DNA of 12,609 nucleotides, taken from Chitinophagia bacterium. GTDB lineage: Bacteria; Bacteroidota; Bacteroidia; Chitinophagales; Chitinophagaceae. Position 1 is the stretch's first letter, and each line of letters opens with the position of its first letter. Position numbers and translations under genes: made by a program. The notes beneath the pieces were generated by a model, which ran no database searches, was not told the origin of the DNA, and was given only the letters and a program-made list of their open reading frames with translations. Location of the stretch: the NCBI GenBank assembly GCA_010021705.1, contig RGMU01000020.1:1-12609 (forward strand), in the 5' to 3' direction. Positions 1-6,624 of the stretch are shown in pieces.

Positions 1-1629
1 GGCGACAATTTAGAAGTATTACGTAAATACATTCCACCGGAAAGTATAGACCTGTGCTACATTGACCCACCGTTTAACAGTAAGCGCAACTATAACCAAA
101 TATACAATAACATTGGCACGGAAGATAAAGCGCAGGCACAGGCATTTACCGATACTTGGACTTGGGACGATGTAGCCGTAGCAGCGTATAATGATATTGT
201 ATCCGGCACTAACCCCGTTTACACCAAAAAATGCGTAGAACTGATAAGGGGGCTGTTTGTGATATTGGAGGCGGGTTCGCTTATGGCATATTTGGTAAGC
301 ATGACGCAACGCATAGCTGAAATATACCGAGTGCTAAAGCCAACCGGTAGCTTTTACTTGCACTGCGACCCTACTGCCAGCCACTACCTAAAATTGGTAT
401 TAGACGCTATATTTTGCATGGGAGGCGGTGAATACAAAAATGAAATTGTGTGGAGACGGCATTACAGCCACAATGACGGAAACAAATTTGGTTGCATACA
501 TGATGTAATACTATACTATACCAAATCTAATAGCTATTTATTTAACAGGCAATTTTTGGCTTATGATACAACTTATATCACCAAAAATTATAACCTTACA
601 GACCCTGCTACCGGCAAAAAATACCGCTCCGTATCCATGAACGCAGCAGGGCAGGGCGAAGCTAAATATTTTGGCGATAAATTGCTTCATCCGCCTAAAG
701 GCACTCACTGGCGTTGGAATCAAGACCGGATTAATGAAGCTATCAAAAATAACATTATCTATTTTACCAAAACCGGTGTGCCGCGTTACAAGCAATTTTT
801 GGAAGATATGCAAGGCGTGCCGGTGCAAGATGTATGGACTGATTTTTATGGGCTCTCTTCCCATGATAAAGAACGCCTTGGTTACTCCACCCAAAAGCCC
901 GAAGCGTTGTTAGAGCGCATTATCAAAGCCAGCAGCAACGAAGGCGATACGGTTTTAGATGCCTATTGTGGGTGCGGCACTACCATTGCGGTAGCGCAAC
1001 GGCTAAACCGGAATTGGATAGGAGTTGACATTACCTATCAAAGCATTTCTGTTATCTTAAAGCGACTAACAGAGACTTTTGGCAATGAACTGTTAAACAA
1101 TATTACCCTATCCGGCATACCCAAAGATAAAGAAGCAGCTAAAGCCTTAGCCCTTAAAAAAGATGACCGTGTGCGCAAAGAATTTGAAAAGTGGGCTGTG
1201 CTTACTTATTCCAATAATAAGGCAATGATTAATGAAAAAAAGGGCGCAGATGGTGGCATAGACGGCACGGCATACATCTTAACCGGCAGCGTAAACAGAG
1301 CTAACGAACACAAAGACGTTATATTTTCCGTGAAAAGCGGAAAAGTTGGTGTGGACATGATACGGGCTTTTGATAGTGTAATCAATACCAATCCTAACAC
1401 CGCTATGGGCATCTTCATTACCTTAGAAGAACCCACCAAGCCTATGCTTCAATTAGCCAAAAGCGCAGGCATATTCACCAATCCGCTAACCGGACAGCAA
1501 TACCCTAAATTAGCCATTGTTACCATTGACGCTATCATTAAAGGAGAGCGATTAGAACTCCCTCAAGCGGTACAAGTGCTTAAAGAAGCCGGCAAGCAAA
1601 AGGATAAAGGCAAGGAGTTGGGGTTTTAA
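1..1629 (+). CDS. DNA methyltransferase fused to Mrr-like restriction nuclease domain (5' end missing)
   Basis: Reading frame 1 is open from the first base and ends at TAA 1627-1629, giving 542 visible residues; the start codon lies to the left. The opening residues GDNLEVL, followed by IDPPFN (catalytic motif IV, residues 21-26), suggest only about ten residues are missing. The SAM-binding motif I (LDAYCGCGTT, about 319-328) follows motif IV, which is the beta-class order of N6-adenine/N4-cytosine methyltransferases. The C-terminal part (about 400-535) resembles the Mrr/PD-(D/E)XK fold: GADGGIDG (415-422, D417), then SVK (K445), then a GIFITLEEPTKP stretch typical of these fusions. It would modify, and perhaps also cut, the same target site. 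No separate specificity or nuclease gene is visible. The downstream neighbour is convergent. The methyltransferase call is firm; nuclease activity is inferred. Confidence 0.9.
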   Translation, partial: GDNLEVLRKYIPPESIDLCYIDPPFNSKRNYNQIYNNIGTEDKAQAQAFTDTWTWDDVAVAAYNDIVSGTNPVYTKKCVELIRGLFVILEAGSLMAYLVSMTQRIAEIYRVLKPTGSFYLHCDPTASHYLKLVLDAIFCMGGGEYKNEIVWRRHYSHNDGNKFGCIHDVILYYTKSNSYLFNRQFLAYDTTYITKNYNLTDPATGKKYRSVSMNAAGQGEAKYFGDKLLHPPKGTHWRWNQDRINEAIKNNIIYFTKTGVPRYKQFLEDMQGVPVQDVWTDFYGLSSHDKERLGYSTQKPEALLERIIKASSNEGDTVLDAYCGCGTTIAVAQRLNRNWIGVDITYQSISVILKRLTETFGNELLNNITLSGIPKDKEAAKALALKKDDRVRKEFEKWAVLTYSNNKAMINEKKGADGGIDGTAYILTGSVNRANEHKDVIFSVKSGKVGVDMIRAFDSVINTNPNTAMGIFITLEEPTKPMLQLAKSAGIFTNPLTGQQYPKLAIVTIDAIIKGERLELPQAVQVLKEAGKQKDKGKELGF

Positions 1630-1650
1630 TAGCACAAAGGCACGGAAAAC

Positions 1651-1668
1651 AACGCGCAGGTATTTACC
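1651..1668 (+). repeat. Dispersed intergenic element, copy A
   Basis: AACGCGCAGGTATTTACC differs at one position from 10390-10407. Looser similarity reaches from GGCACGG (1639) to TTTCGC (about 1676), and the core contains the small inverted repeat GGTA-TT-TACC. It sits between the convergent methyltransferase and MntA genes, starting 22 nt after the methyltransferase stop. Function unknown. Confidence 0.6.
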
Positions 1669-1680
1669 AATTTCGCTTAG

Positions 1681-2028
1681 CTACACCTTTTGCGGTCTTT
1701 GGTATATGGCTATGCCCCAATGGTCTATTTGTTGCTTCAGCAGCGGGTCTTTAATGGTGCTGTAATGCGTGATGTCAATATGGTAGGGTATGGGCAATTC
1801 TTCATTCACCTGCTCGCTTAGGCGGTGCAAGTGTTTTAATGTAAAATTCTCCCCTTTTACGGCTAAGTCTATGTCGCTGCCCGGTGAGTATTTGCCTTTT
1901 GCCCTGCTACCAAAAAGCAGCACGGTATCTATTTCAGGCATTGCCGCTATGGCTGATAGTATAAGATTATAGCTCCGCTGCGAAATACCCCCTATAGTTA
2001 CTTCTGTAAGGTTTTCATTTTTGTACAT
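1681..2028 (-). CDS. mntA: MntA-like nucleotidyltransferase antitoxin
   Basis: A 115-residue minimal nucleotidyltransferase. It carries GSRAKG at 40-45 and SDIDLAV at 51-57, so the GSX10DXD signature is exact (G40, S41, D52, D54), and a third acidic residue D85 lies in HIDIT. In characterised MntA-HepT pairs this enzyme transfers AMP from ATP to a tyrosine of the HEPN toxin and silences it. The gene is the second of a two-gene minus-strand operon. Its ATG lies inside the end of hepT with a 31-bp overlap in a different frame, which suggests translational coupling and matched production of the two proteins. Length is normal for the HI0073-like group. The fold is certain; the antitoxin role is inferred from the motif and the partner gene. 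Confidence 0.9.
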   Translation of the reverse strand: MYKNENLTEVTIGGISQRSYNLILSAIAAMPEIDTVLLFGSRAKGKYSPGSDIDLAVKGENFTLKHLHRLSEQVNEELPIPYHIDITHYSTIKDPLLKQQIDHWGIAIYQRPQKV

Positions 2029-2393
2029 AAACGGTTTATTGTATCGGCATATTCATCTCTTATGTTGTGATAAATTTTGGTTATCTCTTCTTCACTGTAT
2101 AGGTGGACTATGCTATTGCGGGCAGCCAACATTTCCATCCATGCATCACCATCGGCTAAGAGATTTATGGCAAAGCCTTGCTTTAACACTTCCCGTGGCG
2201 ATTTAACGTCAAAGCCTTCGGCATTCAGATAGTCTTTAAGGGTTTTCCATGCCAACTCAAATGTAAGCTGATAAAACTGTACCGCACCGGCAAGCTCTAT
2301 CGGTGTTACCGTTGCAAGGTCTTTCACCGTCTGCAGCCGTTGATTGGCTTTTTCAAAGCTCATTAACCTTAATTGCCACCTTTGTAGTTCCAT
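1998..2393 (-). CDS. hepT: HepT-like HEPN toxin (HI0074 family)
   Basis: A 131-residue, mostly helical protein of the 'nucleotidyltransferase substrate-binding, HI0074' family. It contains the HEPN ribonuclease motif RNSIVHLY (R92, H97, Y99), which fits the RX4HXY signature exactly. In known pairs R and H form the RNase site at a dimer interface, and the tyrosine is AMPylated by MntA. The FELAWKTLKDYL stretch (45-56) is also characteristic of the family. It is the first gene of the operon and overlaps mntA by 31 bp. A -7 box lies at 2414-2421, giving a very short leader. All catalytic residues are present, so there is no sign of decay. Targets in this host are unknown. Confidence 0.9.
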   Translation of the reverse strand: MELQRWQLRLMSFEKANQRLQTVKDLATVTPIELAGAVQFYQLTFELAWKTLKDYLNAEGFDVKSPREVLKQGFAINLLADGDAWMEMLAARNSIVHLYSEEEITKIYHNIRDEYADTINRLCTKMKTLQK

Positions 2394-2413
2394 GATGCTG
2401 CTTTAACCCGTTG

Positions 2414-2421
2414 CAAAGGTA
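2414..2421 (-). promoter_or_regulatory. Bacteroidota -7 box for hepT-mntA
   Basis: On the minus strand the bases read TACCTTTG, matching TAnnTTTG. The predicted transcription start, about 7 nt on, leaves a leader of roughly 14 nt before the hepT ATG. A clear -33 TTG at the right spacing was not seen. Confidence 0.6.
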
Positions 2422-2454
2422 CAATTAAATGGTAGCTTTGAACAAATATATCTT

Positions 2455-3237
2455 CTACCTATCGCCTGCCAACAGGCTACCTATGCCACCTAATATACTG
2501 CCTTCTTCTTTGGTGCCTTTGCTTTGGTATAGCACGCGGTGGGCAAGCCGGTTGAACGGTAGCGTTTGTAGCCACACCTTGCCCGGACCGCGCAAAGTGG
2601 CAAAAAACATACCTTCACCACCAAACAGCGTGTTTCTTATACCGCCTATCATTTGAATGTCAAAATGCACGGACGGCGTAAAACCCACCACGCAGCCGGT
2701 ATCTACCTTCAACACCTCGCCGGGTGCTAAGTCTTTGGCAAACACATGCCCGCAGGCGTGCACAAATGCCATGCCATCACCTTCTAACTTTTGCATAATA
2801 AACCCTTCACCGCCAAACAGCCCCGCTCCTAATTTCTTTTGAAATTCTATGCCTATGCTTACGCCTTTGGCAGCGCACAAAAAGGCATCTTTTTGGCATA
2901 TCACCTTGCCGGCAAGAGTGTTTAGGTTGATAGGAATTATTTTACCCGGATAGGGTGCCGCAAACGAAACGTGCTTTTTGCCCGCGCCCACATTGGTAAA
3001 TGCAGTCATAAACAGGCTTTCGCCTACAAGCACGCGCTTGCCGGCATTATAAAGCATGTTCATAAACCCGCCCCCTTGTTGGCTACCGTCTCCCATCAGG
3101 GTTTCCATTTGAATGCCGTCATCCATCATCATAAAGCTGCCCGGCTCGGCTATAACGGTTTCTTTCGGGTCAAGCTCCACCTCTACATATTGCATTTCAG
3201 ACCCGTATATACGGTAGTCTATTTCGTGATTGCGCAT
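2455..3237 (-). CDS. TIGR00266 / AIM24 family protein
   Basis: A 260-residue protein that matches the AIM24 (TIGR00266) family along its whole length. It opens with an IDYRIYG-type strand, then VELDPKETVIAEPGSFMMM (about 20-38), a glycine-rich GDGSQQGGGF segment (about 49-58) and two LFGGEG repeats (about 140-145 and 208-213). The family forms a duplicated beta-rich fold. Fungal Aim24 is mitochondrial, while the bacterial role is not established. There is no signal peptide or membrane segment, so it is probably cytoplasmic. It is monocistronic, with its own -7 box at 3257-3264 about 20 nt before the ATG. Family assignment is secure; no function can be read from the neighbours. Confidence 0.88.
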   Translation of the reverse strand: MRNHEIDYRIYGSEMQYVEVELDPKETVIAEPGSFMMMDDGIQMETLMGDGSQQGGGFMNMLYNAGKRVLVGESLFMTAFTNVGAGKKHVSFAAPYPGKIIPINLNTLAGKVICQKDAFLCAAKGVSIGIEFQKKLGAGLFGGEGFIMQKLEGDGMAFVHACGHVFAKDLAPGEVLKVDTGCVVGFTPSVHFDIQMIGGIRNTLFGGEGMFFATLRGPGKVWLQTLPFNRLAHRVLYQSKGTKEEGSILGGIGSLLAGDR

Positions 3238-3256
3238 AATCTTCTTTTTTACACAA

Positions 3257-3264
3257 CAAAGATA
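3257..3264 (-). promoter_or_regulatory. Bacteroidota -7 box for the AIM24 gene
   Basis: The minus strand reads TATCTTTG. The predicted start site, near 3250, leaves a leader of about 13 nt. No ribosome binding site is visible in it. Confidence 0.6.
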
Positions 3265-3299
3265 TGCCTATCACACACAATATTTTGAAGGGTGGAATG

Positions 3300-3611
3300 T
3301 TAAAAAATAGACGAGTAGGGCAACCCGCTAAAATTGTTTTCCGAAAACGATGTGGCTATTGTCAAATATGCCGGCAATACATATTCTGTTGCCTTATGCG
3401 CAACACATCTAATTGATATACTTTCGTGCTTTACTTCATCAAAGCTTATTAGCACCAATTCTTTTTTTATTTCAGGGTGTTTTTCTCTAACAACACCTTC
3501 TACAGCCCCCTCAAAACTTTTAATAAGCTCCGCTATTTCAGATGCTTTTACATCTGAAGGTTTTATATTATCGCCTTCAAATTTGAGTTCTATAGATGCG
3601 GTATCTGTCAT
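3300..3611 (-). CDS. Hypothetical protein, possibly a truncated remnant
   Basis: A 103-residue acidic protein beginning MTDTASIELKFEG. The frame is open upstream to an ATG at 3689, but a -7 box at 3666-3673 falls inside that extension, so the start at 3611 is preferred. A helix around 19-45 (SDVKASEIAELIKSFEGAV) is followed by strands ELVLISFDEV and ESISIRCVA (about 51-71). No named domain is recognised. The composition resembles the N-terminal part of longer Bacteroidota proteins of unknown function, and the coding region ends abruptly at LPYSSIF with the AIM24 promoter about 40 nt downstream. It may therefore be a shortened gene; this is a weak inference from recalled similarity. No secretion signal is seen. 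Confidence 0.6.
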   Translation of the reverse strand: MTDTASIELKFEGDNIKPSDVKASEIAELIKSFEGAVEGVVREKHPEIKKELVLISFDEVKHESISIRCVAHKATEYVLPAYLTIATSFSENNFSGLPYSSIF

Positions 3612-3665
3612 TGGTTTGATGATAAATATATTATAAAATAAGGCAATTTTGAACCGATGGTGGGT

Positions 3666-3673
3666 CAAAGTTA
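3666..3673 (-). promoter_or_regulatory. Bacteroidota -7 box for the 103-residue protein
   Basis: The minus strand reads TAACTTTG. Transcription from near 3659 gives an AT-rich leader of about 47 nt before the ATG at 3611. This site decides against the longer upstream start at 3689. Confidence 0.6.
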
Positions 3674-3778
3674 CGTTATTTTTTGCCAAATTAGGCTGAT
3701 TTTCAGTAAATAAGGGCTAAACTGAAACAATTATTTCAGAGCTATTGGTGAGGATAGCTATCATGGAGCTTATACCTA

Positions 3779-3805
3779 AAAAAAGCTACCTTATGTAGGT
3801 AGCTT
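3779..3805 (-). terminator. Intrinsic terminator of the nuclease-fold gene
   Basis: A perfect 9-bp stem (3783-3791 against 3797-3805; AAGCTACCT/AGGTAGCTT) has a 5-nt loop. Read on the minus strand it is followed by a run of T (complement of the A run 3779-3784). It begins about 30 nt after the stop codon at 3835, the right place and orientation for a rho-independent terminator. Confidence 0.8.
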
Positions 3806-3834
3806 AATTATAAATAAGGGGGAGAGAGGTAATT

Positions 3835-4551
3835 TTAATTCATTGGCGTAGGCGAAACGTAGCTGGCAGATATAATGCCGTTTACAAAGTGCACGCCTGC
3901 AAGTGATTCTATGGTGTTTATGTCCACTTTATGCAACTCTAATTTGTCTTTAGGGTTAAAGGGTTCTATGTTGTGAAACTCGTAGCAAAGGTATTCGTCT
4001 GTGCTGGGAATGTATATCACTTTCCAACAGTATTCGGGCACAATAATGTTGTTGTCTGCGCCAATAATCCAGTTCCTGCCAATGGTGCCGGCAAACACTT
4101 TAATTTTTTTGTACTTTTTGGCTTTTACGCGCTCTTTGTCTTGTAGTTTTAACCATAGGGTTTTATACAAGTTTTTAGGCATGGGCATTACGTTGGTAAA
4201 GTAAAAACTTTCACGATAGGCATCTTTATCGCAAGTGTTTTCATCAGGCGACATCATTTGCGCATGGTCAAACTCTGTGGCTTCATAGTCCTTTTTAAGG
4301 TCGGTATATTCCGGAAGCTGTGGGTCTGTGGCAAGGCGAATGCCGTTTTCGCCTTTTTGTTTGCTACAGTTAAACAATTCAGGCGTTAGGGTATAAACCA
4401 CCAACACGGGCAAGTGCTGTGATTTAGAATAATAAGAAGTAAAATTTTGGTTTCTTATTTTTACTATATCCTGCCCGTAAGCCATGCTTGACATGCAGCA
4501 TAGCAACAATAATGCCCAATGAGAAACAGCCTTTAATCCTTGCTTTTGCAT
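3835..4551 (-). CDS. Secreted DNA/RNA non-specific endonuclease-fold protein with altered active site
   Basis: A 238-residue protein. Residues 1-26 form a signal peptide (hydrophobic ALLLLCCM, likely cleavage near AYG-QD), so it is exported. The rest aligns by eye with the Endonuclease_NS (Serratia nuclease-like) family: a FDxxx motif at 94-98, FYFTNVMPMPKN (116-127), a tryptophan-containing helix, KVFAGTIG (151-158) and VPEYCWKVIY (171-180). The Mg-binding Asn is present (N127). The catalytic D-x-G-H motif, however, reads D95-H96-A97-Q98, so the general-base histidine is a glutamine. Four cysteines in the mature chain (62, 107, 175, 189) could form two disulfides. It is monocistronic with a strong terminator. 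The fold is likely; activity is doubtful. Confidence 0.72.
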   Translation of the reverse strand: MQKQGLKAVSHWALLLLCCMSSMAYGQDIVKIRNQNFTSYYSKSQHLPVLVVYTLTPELFNCSKQKGENGIRLATDPQLPEYTDLKKDYEATEFDHAQMMSPDENTCDKDAYRESFYFTNVMPMPKNLYKTLWLKLQDKERVKAKKYKKIKVFAGTIGRNWIIGADNNIIVPEYCWKVIYIPSTDEYLCYEFHNIEPFNPKDKLELHKVDINTIESLAGVHFVNGIISASYVSPTPMN

Positions 4552-4686
4552 ATATTCTTTTTGTTGCGTGTGTATTTTTATTGGTACTAATTTGTTTGAA
4601 GGGATAAAAATATAACTTTCACACTATATTTACTACTATAGCCTTCAATTTTTAGTGCAATGATACAATTTTTTCGTTCAATTAGC

Positions 4687-4706
4687 ATTTTATGATAGAA
4701 TAAAAT
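4687..4706. repeat. Inverted repeat next to a promoter
   Basis: ATTTTAT and ATAAAAT are separated by 6 nt and lie just upstream of the -7 box at 4709-4716. An overlapping direct repeat (TTTATGATAGAA 4689-4700, TTTGTGGTAGAA 4713-4724; 10 of 12 identical) spans the box. It may be an operator, but the AT-rich background weakens this. Confidence 0.35.
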
Positions 4707-4708
4707 CG

Positions 4709-4716
4709 TAAATTTG
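4709..4716 (+). promoter_or_regulatory. Bacteroidota -7 box for the 33-residue membrane protein
   Basis: The plus strand reads TAAATTTG, 53 nt before the ATG at 4770. It supports transcription of a gene between the divergent nuclease-fold gene and the convergent plsC. Confidence 0.5.
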
Positions 4717-4769
4717 TGGTAGAAAAGTGTGTTTAGGGTGTTTGACGTAAAGAAAATAGGAGTGTGGGT

Positions 4770-4871
4770 ATGGAAACAGAGCGTATTTTGCACCAAATAG
4801 GTAATGTGTTGCTTTTAATTCTTTCTTTAGTGGCAATAGGCTATTTAGTGTTGCAAATGCTTAAAGGATAG
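4770..4871 (+). CDS. Small single-pass membrane protein (33 residues)
   Basis: This short gene starts at ATG 4770 and ends at TAG 4869-4871. The protein begins METERILHQIG, then has one hydrophobic segment (about residues 12-29, VLLLILSLVAIGYLVL) and ends QMLKG, so it should span the inner membrane once. Support for translation is unusually good for this window. AGGAG at 4758-4762 lies 7 nt before the ATG, and a -7 box lies at 4709-4716. It sits between the 5' end of the secreted nuclease-fold gene (divergent) and the 3' end of plsC (convergent). No family is recognised. Small membrane proteins of this kind often modulate larger membrane complexes, but nothing here names a partner. Confidence 0.6.
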   Translation: METERILHQIGNVLLLILSLVAIGYLVLQMLKG

Positions 4872-4892
4872 GCAGGGTAGTTTAGTTTTAAT

Positions 4893-5633
4893 TTAGCGGG
4901 CTATGGTGGTGGTTTTAAGAGCTTCTTCCATAGCGTTGTAGGTGGTTTGTTTGAGCAAGCTAAGGTCGGCGGGGGTAAGCCCCTCCACGCTAATGGGTTT
5001 TAAGATAAGCACACGGTTGATGCCGGGCCACAGCTTCCACCACTTGCCGTAATGCCAGCGGTGGTGCGTGTCGGGCAAAATAACGGGCAAAATATTGGTT
5101 TGAGACGAAAGTGCAAGGTGAAAAGCACCGTCAAAAAAGGGCTTTAGCGGTTGCCCGGTTTCGTTAAACGTGCCCTCCGGAAACAGCAACACACTGCCTT
5201 CTTTTTCTAAAAAGCGGGTCATTTGGCGCATACTGCGGGCGCGGCTCATAGAGCTGTTTCTGTCCACAAGTAGGGCTACTAAGCTATACAGATAGCCAAA
5301 AACGGGTATTTTAGCCACTTCTGCTTTGCCTAATGGGCGAAAGTAGTGCTTTATGCCGCAAAAAATGGTTATGGTGTCTATATACGAAATGTGGTTTACC
5401 ACTATCACATAGTGCTCGTTTGGCGGAATAGAGCCGGCTATGCGGGGCTTCATGCCTATAACGGTAAGCCATATACGGCTCCATGTAGCTACAACATGCC
5501 ACAGGGTTTGCCTCCGCGAGGCACTTTTCTTGATAGACAGTACACCCATTAGCGGAAACAGCACCACCAAGCTAAGCAAAAACGTGATTATAACATATAG
5601 GGTGTAGAATGGCTGAAGCACTTTTTGTATCAT
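4893..5633 (-). CDS. plsC: 1-acyl-sn-glycerol-3-phosphate acyltransferase
   Basis: A 246-residue PlsC-type acyltransferase. An N-terminal hydrophobic segment (about 9-33) anchors it to the inner membrane. The catalytic HX4D motif is NHISYID (H81, D86), and the substrate-binding FPEGT motif is at 151-155 followed by ETG. Both are intact, with normal spacing and length. It adds the second acyl chain to lysophosphatidic acid, making phosphatidic acid for phospholipid synthesis; some family members act on other lysolipids, so the exact substrate is inferred. It starts 5 nt after the stop of the upstream cytochrome B-like gene, so the two are almost certainly co-transcribed from the promoter at 6200-6207. 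Confidence 0.92.
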   Translation of the reverse strand: MIQKVLQPFYTLYVIITFLLSLVVLFPLMGVLSIKKSASRRQTLWHVVATWSRIWLTVIGMKPRIAGSIPPNEHYVIVVNHISYIDTITIFCGIKHYFRPLGKAEVAKIPVFGYLYSLVALLVDRNSSMSRARSMRQMTRFLEKEGSVLLFPEGTFNETGQPLKPFFDGAFHLALSSQTNILPVILPDTHHRWHYGKWWKLWPGINRVLILKPISVEGLTPADLSLLKQTTYNAMEEALKTTTIAR

Positions 5634-5638
5634 AAGCC

Positions 5639-6148
5639 TTATCTATTAATGGCTACCGGAGCGGGGGCAGCGTGAGGGGCGTTATAGCCTGCCGGTAAAA
5701 GTGGCGCACCTACGCCCTTTCTGCCGGGCCAGGGGGTCATGCCGGCTATTAGCGCAGTGGCTACCACCGCATATATAAATGCTTTGCGGAACATGGCACT
5801 GCCACCACTACCTTTGCGAATAAGCGTATAGGCTACATGCGCCAGCGAAATGCCTATAAGCATCATTAGCGGGTGTTCTAAGCCATAAAAACGCGAATAG
5901 GTGTTTTTCATGCCCCCATTTGCCAATGCCTGTAAATGCCCGTTGGCAAACAGCTGAATAAGCCCCAATAGCAGCTGTATGTCACAGCCTATCATTAATA
6001 GCAGGGCGGGTGTTTTGTGCATTTTGGTTTTGGTGGCATTACCAAGCCAGCCCATAAGGCACACAGCTATTGTTGCCAAGCCCGCCAATAGCACCCAATA
6101 GCGCATTAGGCTGTGCAGGTTGTGGATATAATGAAGCACTAAAGACAT
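5639..6148 (-). CDS. Four-helix membrane protein, Bacteroidota 'cytochrome B-like' family
   Basis: A 169-residue integral membrane protein with about four hydrophobic helices (roughly 16-36, 47-67, 92-110, 121-138). It resembles the small Bacteroidota proteins usually labelled 'cytochrome B'. Shared marks are an N-terminal HNLHSLMRYWVL segment, SRFYGLEHPLMMLIGISLAHV (85-105) and a C-terminal TPWPGRKGVGAPLLPAG tail. Histidines within or near helices (H12, H92, H104) could bind heme, but heme binding is not demonstrated for this group. The C-terminus adds an Ala/Pro-rich tail. It is the first gene of an operon with plsC. Family placement rests on recalled similarity; its role is unknown. Confidence 0.65.
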   Translation of the reverse strand: MSLVLHYIHNLHSLMRYWVLLAGLATIAVCLMGWLGNATKTKMHKTPALLLMIGCDIQLLLGLIQLFANGHLQALANGGMKNTYSRFYGLEHPLMMLIGISLAHVAYTLIRKGSGGSAMFRKAFIYAVVATALIAGMTPWPGRKGVGAPLLPAGYNAPHAAPAPVAINR

Positions 6149-6199
6149 TGTATTAAAATTTTTAAGGTGGTTTACAATAAAGGCAATTAAATTGCGGTG

Positions 6200-6207
6200 T
6201 AAAGTTA
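6200..6207 (-). promoter_or_regulatory. Probable -7 box for the cytochrome B-like/plsC operon
   Basis: The minus strand reads TAACTTTA, one mismatch (final A) from TAnnTTTG. It predicts a leader of about 45 nt before the ATG at 6148. Confidence 0.45.
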
Positions 6208-6272
6208 CAATATTTTTAGCATTGATATAGCGGGGGCTAAAAATGTGCCCTGTTATAAACGGGAATTTTGCC

Positions 6273-6280
6273 TAACTTTG
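6273..6280 (+). promoter_or_regulatory. Bacteroidota -7 box for the dimeric-barrel protein
   Basis: The plus strand reads TAACTTTG. The start site near 6287 lies downstream of the ATG at 6245 and upstream of the ATG at 6308, so it selects the shorter protein. Confidence 0.65.
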
Positions 6281-6307
6281 CTTCAAAAACATTCATATTC
6301 ACTAATC

Positions 6308-6592
6308 ATGGTTAAAAGCTATACCGAACTACACGTAGCCGATTTTGAGCAATGGCGCAACGCTTATGAGGCTTTTTTGCCACAGCGCATAGCCGCAGGG
6401 GAAAAGCTATATAGTGCCGGCATATTGAACAACGAAGCCCAAAAAGTGTTTATTATCAACGGCTGGGAAAGCATAGAAGCCTTTGAAGCCTATAGCCAAA
6501 GCCCCGCCGTAAAGGCGCATTATGCCGATGCGGGGGTGATAGATGTATTACAAGCCAAGCTACTGTTGGAGGTAGAAAACAGTATTCACTAA
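6308..6592 (+). CDS. Small dimeric alpha/beta-barrel (ABM-like) protein
   Basis: A 94-residue protein, MVKSYTELHVADFEQWRNAYEA onward. The beta-helix-helix-beta pattern suggests the dimeric alpha/beta-barrel superfamily (antibiotic-biosynthesis-monooxygenase, EthD and relatives): strand KSYTELHV, helix DFEQWRNAYEAF, a strand around QKVFIINGW (45-53), helix SIEAFEAYSQSPAVKAHY (55-72), final strand AKLLLEV (83-89). Such domains serve as cofactor-free oxygenases, dehydratases or binding proteins, and no catalytic residue can be named here. The frame also has an ATG at 6245, but the -7 box at 6273-6280 makes 6308 the likely start. It is divergent from the cytochrome B-like operon and ends 32 nt before the convergent photolyase. 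Confidence 0.75.
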   Translation: MVKSYTELHVADFEQWRNAYEAFLPQRIAAGEKLYSAGILNNEAQKVFIINGWESIEAFEAYSQSPAVKAHYADAGVIDVLQAKLLLEVENSIH

Positions 6593-6624
6593 ACCGCCTC
6601 TATACACAGTCCTCAACCATACAC

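Noticed and set aside
2657..3288. Plus-strand frames opposite the AIM24 gene
   Set aside because: Antisense shadows of a clear family member, without their own start signals or recognisable domains.
3612..3689. N-terminal extension of the 103-residue protein to an ATG at 3689
   Set aside because: A TAACTTTG promoter box (3666-3673) lies inside it and the extension has no protein-like character.
3722..3739. CTGAAA/TTTCAG short inverted repeat
   Set aside because: Only 6 bp, AT-rich, not placed against a promoter or gene end; the nearby 3779-3805 hairpin explains termination.
4587..4796. Minus-strand frame of 69 codons
   Set aside because: AT-rich, low-complexity product with no domain, overlapping the divergent promoter region and antisense to the better supported 33-residue gene at 4770-4871.
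6245..6307. N-terminal extension of the dimeric-barrel protein
   Set aside because: The TAACTTTG box at 6273-6280 lies inside it; the domain begins naturally at 6308.
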